A stretch of DNA of 64,000 nucleotides, from assembly GCA_022767745.1 (NCBI GenBank), contig JALENN010000005.1:186001-250000 (forward strand). The letters run 5' to 3'. The notes under the pieces were generated by a model. It was not told the origin of the DNA. It did no database searches and was given only the letters and a program-made list of their open reading frames with translations. Shown in pieces: positions 8,634 to 16,902 of this stretch. Both the position numbers and the translations under genes were made by a program. The number at the start of each line of letters is the position of its first letter. The first letter of the stretch is position 1. The DNA is from Alistipes sp. GTDB lineage: Bacteria > Bacteroidota > Bacteroidia > Bacteroidales > Rikenellaceae.

Positions 8634-9104
8634 TCAGTGCAGGTATCTGTCGATGTCGATGCCCTCGGGGACCATGCCGCTCACGTCGTGGCCGAAAGCC
8701 AGCAGCTCGCGCACCGTCGACGAGGCTATGTCCGTAAGGTCGGGCGGTGTGAAGAGCACCACGGTGGTGATCTCGGGGAAGATGCGGCGGTTGATCTGCG
8801 CCATGGTGCGCTCGTACTCGAAGTCGACCGTGTTGCGCACGCCGCGCACGATGGCCACGGCGCCGCGTTCGCGTGCCAGCTCACCCGTGAGCGTGTCGTA
8901 GGTCACGCACTCGACGCGGGGCTCGTCGGCATAGAGGTCCTGTATGAGGCGCAGGCGGTTTTCGGCGCTGAGCAGCGTATGTTTGCTGCAGTTGTCGCCT
9001 ATGGCGATTACCAGATGGTCGAACAGGTCGAGCGCCTCCTTCACCACGGCCTGGTGTCCGCGGGTGAAGGGATCGAACGTCCCGGGAAAGATGGCTGTCT
9101 TCAT
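8634..9104 (-). CDS. coaD: Phosphopantetheine adenylyltransferase
   Basis: CoaD transfers AMP from ATP to 4'-phosphopantetheine, the penultimate step of coenzyme A synthesis. At 156 residues it has the family length. The nucleotidyltransferase motifs are visible: GTFDPFTRGH at residues 8-17 (the TxGH-type ATP site) and IASSTVREL at 126-134 (matching the ISSTxxR motif). It follows the class IV PLP-family gene by 106 bases and has its own -7 box in that gap. Confidence 0.96.
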   Translation of the reverse strand: MKTAIFPGTFDPFTRGHQAVVKEALDLFDHLVIAIGDNCSKHTLLSAENRLRLIQDLYADEPRVECVTYDTLTGELARERGAVAIVRGVRNTVDFEYERTMAQINRRIFPEITTVVLFTPPDLTDIASSTVRELLAFGHDVSGMVPEGIDIDRYLH

Positions 9105-9148
9105 TGTCGTGTCGTTGGTGAGTGCCGCGCTGCGGACGCCGCACGGGG

Positions 9149-9156
9149 CAAAGGTA
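9149..9156 (-). promoter_or_regulatory. Promoter -7 box (TACCTTTG) for coaD
   Basis: A minus-strand TAnnTTTG match lies 44 bases upstream of the coaD ATG, in the 106-base gap after the class IV gene. No clear TTTG was found at the -33 position. Confidence 0.45.
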
Positions 9157-9210
9157 TAAAAATCTTCGATGCGGAGCGTCTTAACGGCGAAATTGTTGTC
9201 TCGCGGCGCG

Positions 9211-9990
9211 TTAGAGCGATACTTTTTCGATGCGTCCGGCCACCATCTCGGCTATGATCGACATGTATGGCTTGCGGCCGATGCGGGCCACCGAGGTGAT
9301 GCCGCGGTAGTCGGCCGTGAATATCTCGTCGGCCGTTGCCATGTCGGCGACGGCGATCGGCCGCTCGGCGAACGTGAGGGTGGTTCCGCGCATGGCCTCG
9401 CGCACCAGACGGCGCTCGACCGACTCCTCGGCGGGGGCTACCGGCGGCGTTGCGACGGTGTAGCCATGTACGACAAACAGCGGCTGTGCCGACTCCGACA
9501 CCACGCATCCTGCGGCGTCGGTCATGATAGCCGTATGGGCGTCGTGCGTGCGGGCCAGCGTGTCGGCTATGAGCCGCGTCTGCTCGGCCGCCGATGTAGG
9601 CAGTGAGGGCAGGGGCGGCGCCATGTTGAGGCAGACGGCATCGGGGCGCAGGCTGCGCATGACGTAGCCCGCATATATCGACGGTTCGTCGCAGGCGATC
9701 TCGATGCTGCCCGTGGGGTAGACCCGCACGATGGCGCGGACCGATACGCGCGAGGGGGCCAGGCACGCTTCGGTCAGCCGCACGATGCGGCGCCGCAGCT
9801 CGTCGGCCGTCAGGCTCGGCTCCACGCCAAAGAGCCGCCGTGCGGCCGTGCGCAGCAGCGCGGCGTGGGCCGCCGTATGGCGCGGCCTGCCGTCGAGCGT
9901 GTGTACGTTCTGGAAGATGTAGGGCCCGTCGGAAAGCGTGTCGGCGAGCAGTTCCCCGTCGCGGGATATGTAGCGGCCGAAAGTCGTCAT
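9211..9990 (-). CDS. Fold-type IV PLP-enzyme-like protein (aminotransferase class IV) lacking the usual lysine
   Basis: The 259-residue protein resembles the branched-chain aminotransferase / aminodeoxychorismate lyase (PabC) family: RVSVRAIVRVYPTGS near 81-95, and CVVSESAQPLFVV at 162-174, which aligns with the PLP-phosphate and glutamate segment of the fold. The lysine that should form the Schiff base would be expected near 131-136, but the stretch there is PTSAAE. The only lysines in the whole protein are Lys240 and Lys256. Either it has lost PLP chemistry or it is a divergent branch. Its ATG overlaps the holA stop by 4 bases (ATGA), so the two are translationally coupled. PabC would fit folate synthesis, but I do not assign it. 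Confidence 0.7.
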   Translation of the reverse strand: MTTFGRYISRDGELLADTLSDGPYIFQNVHTLDGRPRHTAAHAALLRTAARRLFGVEPSLTADELRRRIVRLTEACLAPSRVSVRAIVRVYPTGSIEIACDEPSIYAGYVMRSLRPDAVCLNMAPPLPSLPTSAAEQTRLIADTLARTHDAHTAIMTDAAGCVVSESAQPLFVVHGYTVATPPVAPAEESVERRLVREAMRGTTLTFAERPIAVADMATADEIFTADYRGITSVARIGRKPYMSIIAEMVAGRIEKVSL

Positions 9991-11057
9991 GCCATGAATA
10001 TCTTGAGCAGGAGTTCGCGCAGCAGCTCTCCGTCGTCGGCGCCGCCCGTGTCGATGCCCTTGCTTTTGGCGTCGTACTCGCGCAGCAGGCCCAGTATGTT
10101 GAACACGCGGCGGTTCTCCCATCGTGCGGCGGCCTGCTTGATCTCCTTGACGGCGTAGACGTTGCTCTTCTTGAGCGTGCGCATGAGCGACATGTCGTCG
10201 GGAAAGGGCTGCCCCTTGCGGCTCGAAAGCCACCCGAAGTAGTTCACCACGAATATGTCGCGGAAGAGGTTGAACAGCGACATGACCGTCACCAGCAGCG
10301 GATACTCCTTGGGGTTGCGGGCGAAGTGGTCGGCTATGCGCATGGCGCGTTCGATCTGCTTTGCGGCCACGGCGTTGCACAACTCGAAGTTGTTGTACTC
10401 CTTCGATATGCCGACATACTGCTCGATGTGGGCGTCGGTGATGGACCTGGTGCCGGCGGGAAGCGCCAGCAGCAGCTTGTCCACCTCGTTCGATATCTTC
10501 GATATGTCGCACCCGATCTGGTCGGTGAGCATCTGCACCGCCTTGGCGTCGATCTTCAGACCCCGCGAGGCAATGAACGAGGTGAGCCACGGTCCTATCT
10601 CGTAGTCGCGCGGCCGCACCGACTCGAACACCACGCCCGAGGCGGCGCACTGCTTGTAGAAGGCCGAGCGGCGGTCGACGGCGCGCTCCTTGTGGCATAT
10701 GACGAGTATGGTCGAGGCCTGTGGCTTGGCCGTGTAGTGAGCCAGCTTCTCGATGTTACGCAGCTGCTGAGCCTCCTTTACTATGATCACCTCGTACGAC
10801 CCCATCATGGGCATCTGCCGGCAGAGGTTCACCACCTGTGCCGCGTCGGTGTCCTTGCCGTAGACGGTTATCTGGTTGAACGACTGCTCGGCGGGCGTCA
10901 GTACGGTCGAGGCCAGCGCGTCGCACAGCGCGTCGATGAAGTAGCTCTCCTCGCCCATGAGCAGATATATCGGTGCGAAGCGCCGTGCGGCGATATCCTT
11001 GCCCAGGCGTTCGAACTCGGCGACACTATCCTTGAATTTGACGGCGGTCTTTGCCAT
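9987..11057 (-). CDS. holA: DNA polymerase III subunit delta
   Basis: The delta subunit opens the beta sliding clamp as part of the clamp loader. The 356 residues show the expected layout: an AAA+-like N-terminal domain (IYLLMGEESYFIDAL near 30-44, SYEVIIVKEAQQL near 87-99), a middle helical domain (DQIGCDISKISNEVDKL), and a C-terminal collar domain rich in helices. No Walker lysine motif is expected in delta and none is seen. It starts 3 bases after tilS and overlaps the next gene by 4 bases, so it sits inside a tight operon. Confidence 0.92.
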   Translation of the reverse strand: MAKTAVKFKDSVAEFERLGKDIAARRFAPIYLLMGEESYFIDALCDALASTVLTPAEQSFNQITVYGKDTDAAQVVNLCRQMPMMGSYEVIIVKEAQQLRNIEKLAHYTAKPQASTILVICHKERAVDRRSAFYKQCAASGVVFESVRPRDYEIGPWLTSFIASRGLKIDAKAVQMLTDQIGCDISKISNEVDKLLLALPAGTRSITDAHIEQYVGISKEYNNFELCNAVAAKQIERAMRIADHFARNPKEYPLLVTVMSLFNLFRDIFVVNYFGWLSSRKGQPFPDDMSLMRTLKKSNVYAVKEIKQAAARWENRRVFNILGLLREYDAKSKGIDTGGADDGELLRELLLKIFMA

Positions 11058-11060
11058 GGG

Positions 11061-12401
11061 CTACATTATTTCGCGCGTTATGCGGAGTACGCGCTCCGTC
11101 GAGTTGGTTATGCGGAAGGCATCGTCGATGCGCCGCCCGACGAGCCATGCTATGTGCCCGCCCGAGAGCAGTACGAACTGTCGCTGCTTTTCGGGCACCG
11201 GCACCTTGCGGTCGATGAGGAAGTCGCTCACCTTCTTGCGGCCCTCCATCCCGAAGGGGGTGAAGGCGTCGCCGTCGTGCCAGCGGCGCAGCGTGAGCGG
11301 GTACTCGACCTTGTCGGCATCGAGCAGGGCGACATTCTCGGGTACGTCGTATGTCGTGAGGCTGTCCACGTCGCAGATGTCGAAGTAGAGTGTCGAGTTG
11401 CCGCAGTAGGCGCGGTGCTGCCCCTCGTCGACTGTCACCTCGCACGGGTCGCTGTCGGCGATGGGGGCCACGACGATGGTGCCGCGGTCGACCACGGCCG
11501 TGTAGCTGCGCGAGTAGAACCGTTTACCCGAGTTACCTTCCCCGAGGGCGCGGCACAGCGCGTCTACCGTGTCGCCGCGGAAGCCGTAGTGCGAGTTGAG
11601 TATCTCGTATATGACGAACTCACGCGTGCTCTCGTCGCCCGTGCGGTCGACGTGCAGCGTATATACGCCCGACGACTCGGTCACTGCCCGATGGTAGATG
11701 TTGTCGATGGTGGCGTCGATGAAACGCTGTGCGTCGGTCAGACGGTCGATGTTGCGGCGCATAATGAAGGTGAAGCGGGGGTTGATCTCGCGTATGCGGG
11801 GAATGAGTCCCAGCCGTATCTTGTTGCGCAGGTACTTGGTCGAGCGGTTCGACGAATCCTCGCGGAAGGGGATGTGTTTCTGCAGGGCGAACTCGGTGAT
11901 CTCGCGGCGCGTGGCGAACATAAGCGGGCGCACGATGTGTCCCACCTGGTTGCTTATGCCGGTGAGGCCGCGCAGGCCCGTGCCGCGCAGCATGTTGATG
12001 AAGAAGGTCTCGATCGAGTCGTCGATGTGGTGCGCTATGGCGATGACCGTGTAGCCGTACTTCTCGCACAGCTCGTGGAACCATGCGTAGCGCAGGCGCC
12101 GCGCCGCCATCTCCATCGACTCGCCCGTGCGCTCCATCTCGCCCACGGTGTCGAAGCGTTTGTTGTAGCATACGATGCCGTACTTGCGGGCCGTCTCGAG
12201 CACCATCGTCTCGTCCTCGTCGCTCTCCTGCCCCCGCAGCTGGAAGTTGCAGTGGGCGACGCCCACGTTGTAGCCGCAGTTGAAGCATAGCGTCATGAGC
12301 ACCATCGAGTCGACCCCGCCCGATACGGTGAGCAGGATCTTGTCCTCGCGCGTGAAGAGCTCGTTGTCGCGCACGTATGTCTGGAATCTTTCGGTGAGCA
12401 T
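11061..12401 (-). CDS. tilS: tRNA(Ile)-lysidine synthetase
   Basis: TilS converts the wobble cytidine of the tRNA-Ile CAU anticodon to lysidine, using ATP and lysine, so the tRNA reads AUA. The PP-loop motif SGGVDS is at residues 27-32 of 446, followed by VAHCNFQLRG and the conserved AHHIDDSIETFF segment. The C-terminal half (about 330-446) is the accessory tRNA-binding part with the LRRWHDGDAFTPFGM motif typical of the family. It lies between murB (84 bases upstream) and holA (3 bases downstream). Confidence 0.95.
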   Translation of the reverse strand: MLTERFQTYVRDNELFTREDKILLTVSGGVDSMVLMTLCFNCGYNVGVAHCNFQLRGQESDEDETMVLETARKYGIVCYNKRFDTVGEMERTGESMEMAARRLRYAWFHELCEKYGYTVIAIAHHIDDSIETFFINMLRGTGLRGLTGISNQVGHIVRPLMFATRREITEFALQKHIPFREDSSNRSTKYLRNKIRLGLIPRIREINPRFTFIMRRNIDRLTDAQRFIDATIDNIYHRAVTESSGVYTLHVDRTGDESTREFVIYEILNSHYGFRGDTVDALCRALGEGNSGKRFYSRSYTAVVDRGTIVVAPIADSDPCEVTVDEGQHRAYCGNSTLYFDICDVDSLTTYDVPENVALLDADKVEYPLTLRRWHDGDAFTPFGMEGRKKVSDFLIDRKVPVPEKQRQFVLLSGGHIAWLVGRRIDDAFRITNSTERVLRITREIM

Positions 12402-12485
12402 ATCTTCTTTGCTTGTCGTCTATGGTTTGCCGTGCGGGCGTGGCCCCACGGCGGGTGTCTATCGGGTGGGAACGCTCCCGTGCCG

Positions 12486-13496
12486 TCAGAGGATGTTTAC
12501 CTCGGGTTCGATCCTTACGCCGAAGCGCTCTTCCACGGCTTCCTGCACGTGGTGCGCCAGCCGGATCACCTCCTCTCCCGTGGCGCCGCCGAAGTTGACC
12601 AGCACCAGCGCCTGACGTTCGTGCACGCCCACGCGTCCCATGCGGAATCCCTTCAGCCCGGCGCGGTCGATGAGCCAGCCGGCGGCCAGCTTGCTCTTTC
12701 CGGCCTCGGCCGTGGGGTATACGGGGCATGAGGCGTCGGCTGAGCGAAGGCGCTCGGCCACGGCGTTGTCGACGACGGGGTTCTTGAAGAAGCTGCCGGC
12801 GTTGCCCAGCACGTCGGTGTCGGGCAGCTTGCTGCGGCGGATGGCGCAGACGGCGTCGCGTATGTTTTCGGGCGTAGCCTCCCCGCGCGCCTCGACCTGG
12901 GCCTTCAGGTCGCCGTAGGCGAGGTTGGGGGCGGGCCGCTTGCCGAGGCGCAGCTCGACGGCCGTGATGACGGTGCGGCCGCGCAGCTCGTGCTTGAATA
13001 TGCTGTCGCGGTATGCGAAACGGCACTCCTTGCGGTCGAGTGTCAGGTGCTCGCGGCGCTGCGTGTCGTACAGGTGTACGCGATGGATTATGCCGGCGGC
13101 CTCGGCGCCGTAGGCCCCGATGTTCTGCACGGGCGATGCGCCCACCGTGCCCGGTATGAGCGAGAGGTTCTCGGCGCCCCACAGCCCGCGCTCGACACTC
13201 CATGCCACCATGCGGTCCCAGTCGGTGGCCGCGTCGGCGCGCACCGTCACCGTGTCGGCATCCTCGCCGATGACCTCGATTGCGTCGGCCGCAGGCTTTA
13301 TGAGCGTGCCCTCGAAGCGGCGGGTGAAGAGGATGTTGTTTCCTCCGCCCAGCACATACCACACGTCGGGCGCGCCGCCGCCGAAGATGGCGTCGAGATC
13401 CTCCGCACGGTCGAACTCGATGATGCGCCGCGCCGTCTCCTCGACGTGGAAACTGTTGAGCCGCAGCAGCGGGGCTTCGGATGTTTCGCGTATCAT
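12486..13496 (-). CDS. murB: UDP-N-acetylenolpyruvoylglucosamine reductase
   Basis: MurB makes UDP-N-acetylmuramate from the enolpyruvyl precursor with NADPH and bound FAD, a committed step of peptidoglycan synthesis. The 336 residues contain the FAD-binding GGGNNILF (50-57) and the LIPGTVGASPVQNIGAYG segment (113-130), the catalytic serine region GNAGSFFKNP (Ser235 as proton donor), and a C-terminal glutamate segment. The length and the inserted YRDSIFK loop fit type I MurB. It starts 6 bases after the tricorn-like gene, so the two are probably on one transcript. Confidence 0.95.
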   Translation of the reverse strand: MIRETSEAPLLRLNSFHVEETARRIIEFDRAEDLDAIFGGGAPDVWYVLGGGNNILFTRRFEGTLIKPAADAIEVIGEDADTVTVRADAATDWDRMVAWSVERGLWGAENLSLIPGTVGASPVQNIGAYGAEAAGIIHRVHLYDTQRREHLTLDRKECRFAYRDSIFKHELRGRTVITAVELRLGKRPAPNLAYGDLKAQVEARGEATPENIRDAVCAIRRSKLPDTDVLGNAGSFFKNPVVDNAVAERLRSADASCPVYPTAEAGKSKLAAGWLIDRAGLKGFRMGRVGVHERQALVLVNFGGATGEEVIRLAHHVQEAVEERFGVRIEPEVNIL

Positions 13497-13502
13497 TGTC
13501 GG

Positions 13503-16500
13503 TTACTTTTTGTCCTTCTGTTCGTCAATCTGCCGCAGCAGCTCGGTGACGGCCGTCTCCAGCTGCTCGTCGCGTCCCTCGACAACGGTCTCGGGCGAGT
13601 TGGCAACCTTGATGTCGGGCTCCAGCTGCTTGTTCTCGAGGTATGAACCGTCCTCGAGGCGGTAGCCTATGATCGGAATGCCGAATACGAGCGACTGGTC
13701 CTGCAGGCGCTCCCACGAGACGCTGGTCATCGTTCCCGGCACGGGCATGCCCACGACCTTGCCTATGCCCATGTGCTGGTATACCCACGGCGTGCCGTGT
13801 GCGTTCGAGTAGTTGGCCTCGCACGTGATCATGATCGAGGGCTTGTTCCAGCGGCGGCTGGGCATGTCGCACGCCTCCTTGCCGCGGATCACCTGCGTGA
13901 GGTATTTCTCGCCGCTGAAGAGCACCTCGACATCCTCGTGCAGACGGCCTCCGCCGTTGAAGCGGGTGTCGATGACGATGCCGTCGCAGTGGTTGTAGCG
14001 GCCGAGTATTTCGGCATATACCGTGCGGAAGCTCTCGTCGCCCATCGACTGTATGTGTACATATCCCAGACGGCCGCCCGAAAGACGCTCGACGTCGGCG
14101 GCGCGCTGCTTGACCCAGCGCTTGTAGAGCAGCTGCGAGAGGCGCGACTGCGAGATGGGCTCGACGGTCTCGTCCCAGCGGCTGCCGTCCGAGGGTCGGT
14201 ATATCGAAACCAGGGTGCGGCGTCCGGCGCGGCGGTTCAGCAGCGGGAAGTAGTCCTCGCCCGCGGCTATGGCCTGTCCGTCGATCTTCTCGACGATGTC
14301 GCCCGCGGCGACCTTCGACGAGGCGCGGTCGAAGGGACCCTGCGCCACCACCTCCGATATGAGCAGTCCGTCGCCCTCGTGCTTCAGGTCGAAGATCAGG
14401 CCGAGGTCGGCCGTCACGTCGCCGCTCGCATCCGACGGGCGCGAGTAGCGGCATCCCGTGTGCGACACGTTCAGCTCGCCGAGCCACTCGCTGGCCATCT
14501 CGGCGAAGTCGTAGTTGTTGTCGATGTCGGGCAGGAACTGACGGTAGTTGTCGCGCAGCGCCTCCCAGTCCACGCCGTGCATGTCCTCGGTATAGAAGCG
14601 GCGCTTCTCCTGGCGGTAGATGCGGTCGAACATGTATTCACGCTCGGCGCGCGTGTCGAGCAGCATCTCGCTCGATGCCGAGATGTTGTCGCCCGAGCCG
14701 TTGCCGCCCTTGAAGCGCAGCATGCGGCCTCCGAGCAGGAACATGTTCTCCTTCTTGGCATCCCATACGAGCGAGCCGCCTCCGCTGCCCTTGCGCATGA
14801 TCGAGTTGCTGCCGCGGTCGCGCAGGTCCAGCTTCCAGAGGTCGTAGCCGCCCTCGTACGAGCATAGGTAGTATAGCGTCTCGCCCTTCTTGTCGACAGT
14901 GAAACCGCTCAGCGACGACGAGGCGGGAGTCAGGCGCACCGTGCGCTCCTCGATGCCGTCAAGCTCGACGACGATGGGCTCGGAACCCTTGTCGGCCTCG
15001 GCCTTTTTGTCCTTGCCGTCATCCTTCTTCTCCGAATCCTTCTCTTTGTTTTCGGCCTCGGCTTTCTTCTTCTCCTCCTCGGCGCGTTTCTCGGCATCCT
15101 GATATATCTCATACTCCTCCTTGCTCATGTTGTAGATCTCGTATGACTTGCGGTTGAGGAATATCATCATCACGTCGCCGAGCGAACCCCACGATGCGTG
15201 GCTGCGCATACCGTAGCGGTCCGACTCGAAGAGTATGGCGTTGCCGTCCAGAACCCACTGGGGCGACGAGTCGAAGTAACCCGTATTGGTGAGGTTGGTG
15301 ATCTGGCCGCCGTCGGCGCTTACAAGGCCCACGTCGGAATAGGGATCGTGGCGGTTGCCTATGTAGCTGAGGACAAACCACCGTCCGTCGGGCGACCACG
15401 AGTAGTCGATGCCTCCGTCGGTCGAATACTGGCAACTGCCATCGGTAACCTGATGCACCTTGCCCGAGGCGAGGTCCTTCACCATAAGGCGCGTGCGGTC
15501 CTCGAAGAATGCGACGCGCTTGCCGTCGGGCGAATATTGGGGGCATGTGCGCTCGATGCCGTCGTCCTTGAAGAGGGGCTCTTCGTCGATGAGCGTGGCA
15601 TTGGGGAAGTTGGGGTCGTCGTCGCGGGCGATCTTTGCCGTGTAGATGCGCCAGTAGCCGTCGCGCTCCGAGGCGTAGACCATCGAACGGTTGTCGGGGG
15701 CGAAGTCGGGGTCGGCCTCCGACTGCGGTGTCGAGGTGATTTGCTTGGTGGTGGTGTAGTCGACCGAGGTGACGAAGATGTCGCCGCGCGAGACGAATGC
15801 CACCTGCTTGCCGTCGGGCGATACGGTGGCGTTGTATCCGCCGCCTATGCCTATGCGCGTGATCTTGTCGGTGGGGTCGGTCGATACGACCTCGACCTTG
15901 AGCTGCTGCGGGCGAGAGCCTGCGGCCTGTGTGTATATCTGTCCGTTGTAGCCGTAGCAGAGGGTGCCGTTGTCGGCCACCGAGAGGAACCGCACGGGGT
16001 GGGTCTTGAAGTCGGTGACCTGTTTCGCGGCTGCGGGGTCGTCAGCGGGGAACGACCATACGTTGAACGTGCCGCCGCGCTCGCTCAGCATGTATACCGT
16101 CTTGCCGTCCTTCGAGTAGCGGGGATTGCGGTCCTCGCCGTCGCGGGCCGTGAGGTTGGTATGTCGTCCCGTGGCGGCGTCATAGAGCCAGATGTCGCGC
16201 GTTATTGACGAGGTGTGGTGCTTACGCCAGATGTTCTCGCCGCCCTTGCGGTCCTGATAGAGGAACGACTTGCCGTCGGGGGCGAACGATATGGCCTCGG
16301 CGGGCGTCGCGAGCACCTGCACGGGGCGGCCGCCCTTCACAGGCACGGCATAGAGCTCGGCCATCGACCCGGTGGGGAAGAGCGCGCTCGGGGCGGGGTC
16401 CCATATGTGGGCACCATAATATACCTGCCCGCCGTCGGGCGAGAAGGCGTAGGGCTCCTCGGCGGCCGAGTGGGTGGTGAGGCGTACGGGCTGTCCTCCC

Positions 16501-16781
16501 GCCGCGGGTATGAGGAATATGTCGAAGTTGCCGTAGCGGTCGCCGGCGTATGCTATCTGCTGCGAGTCGGGCGACCACACGGGGGCGTAGTTGTAGCCGC
16601 TCTCGGCCGTCAGGCGCCGTGCGGTGCCGCCTGCGGCGTCGACAACGTATATGTCACCCTTGTAGGAGAAGGCCACGGAGCGGCCGTCGGGCGAGATTGC
16701 GGGATAGCGCATCCACAGTGGCGAGGCCCCGCAGATGGCGGCGAAGTGTATCGCCGCGAGGGCGAGAATAAGTTTTTTCAT
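13503..16781 (-). CDS. Tricorn-like S41 peptidase with beta-propellers and PDZ domain
   Basis: The 1092-residue protein starts with a signal peptide (about 1-19), so it acts in the periplasm or on the outer surface. Residues about 25-560 show WD40-like TolB/tricorn propeller repeats (recurring SPDGKQVAF-type strands). A charged Lys/Glu stretch follows near 560-605, then more propeller, a tricorn core with His774 in LNVSHTGCRYSR, a PDZ domain near 790-880, and the S41 peptidase part with DTRFNGGG at 938-945 and a likely nucleophile Ser992 in CEANYSNAHG. Tricorn-type enzymes cut peptides after gating by propellers. The gene is divergent from the DUF4301 gene and is followed closely by murB. Confidence 0.9.
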   Translation of the reverse strand: MKKLILALAAIHFAAICGASPLWMRYPAISPDGRSVAFSYKGDIYVVDAAGGTARRLTAESGYNYAPVWSPDSQQIAYAGDRYGNFDIFLIPAAGGQPVRLTTHSAAEEPYAFSPDGGQVYYGAHIWDPAPSALFPTGSMAELYAVPVKGGRPVQVLATPAEAISFAPDGKSFLYQDRKGGENIWRKHHTSSITRDIWLYDAATGRHTNLTARDGEDRNPRYSKDGKTVYMLSERGGTFNVWSFPADDPAAAKQVTDFKTHPVRFLSVADNGTLCYGYNGQIYTQAAGSRPQQLKVEVVSTDPTDKITRIGIGGGYNATVSPDGKQVAFVSRGDIFVTSVDYTTTKQITSTPQSEADPDFAPDNRSMVYASERDGYWRIYTAKIARDDDPNFPNATLIDEEPLFKDDGIERTCPQYSPDGKRVAFFEDRTRLMVKDLASGKVHQVTDGSCQYSTDGGIDYSWSPDGRWFVLSYIGNRHDPYSDVGLVSADGGQITNLTNTGYFDSSPQWVLDGNAILFESDRYGMRSHASWGSLGDVMMIFLNRKSYEIYNMSKEEYEIYQDAEKRAEEEKKKAEAENKEKDSEKKDDGKDKKAEADKGSEPIVVELDGIEERTVRLTPASSSLSGFTVDKKGETLYYLCSYEGGYDLWKLDLRDRGSNSIMRKGSGGGSLVWDAKKENMFLLGGRMLRFKGGNGSGDNISASSEMLLDTRAEREYMFDRIYRQEKRRFYTEDMHGVDWEALRDNYRQFLPDIDNNYDFAEMASEWLGELNVSHTGCRYSRPSDASGDVTADLGLIFDLKHEGDGLLISEVVAQGPFDRASSKVAAGDIVEKIDGQAIAAGEDYFPLLNRRAGRRTLVSIYRPSDGSRWDETVEPISQSRLSQLLYKRWVKQRAADVERLSGGRLGYVHIQSMGDESFRTVYAEILGRYNHCDGIVIDTRFNGGGRLHEDVEVLFSGEKYLTQVIRGKEACDMPSRRWNKPSIMITCEANYSNAHGTPWVYQHMGIGKVVGMPVPGTMTSVSWERLQDQSLVFGIPIIGYRLEDGSYLENKQLEPDIKVANSPETVVEGRDEQLETAVTELLRQIDEQKDKK

Positions 16782-16839
16782 GCGTCGTGATACTTTGCTG
16801 ATTTTCCGATGGGCGGTGTATAAATATCCGCATTTTCGA

Positions 16840-16847
16840 CAAAGTTA
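16840..16847 (-). promoter_or_regulatory. Promoter -7 box (TAACTTTG) for the tricorn-like gene and murB
   Basis: A minus-strand TAnnTTTG match lies 58 bases upstream of the tricorn-like ATG. It is only 12 bases from the -7 box of the opposite gene, so the two promoters overlap. Confidence 0.5.
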
Positions 16848-16859
16848 GAAATATTTTCG

Positions 16860-16867
16860 TAAATTTG
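16860..16867 (+). promoter_or_regulatory. Promoter -7 box (TAAATTTG) for the DUF4301 gene
   Basis: A plus-strand TAnnTTTG match lies 35 bases before the ATG at 16903. This placement supports the 16903 start over an ATG at 16876, which would lie almost at the transcription start. Confidence 0.5.
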
Positions 16868-16902
16868 AACAGTTTTTGATTCGACATATTAACGAGACAG
16901 AC

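Noticed and set aside
9840..12290. An 816-codon open frame on the plus strand opposite holA and tilS
   Set aside because: Antisense shadow of holA and tilS, both with clear family motifs; no promoter or leader at its start.
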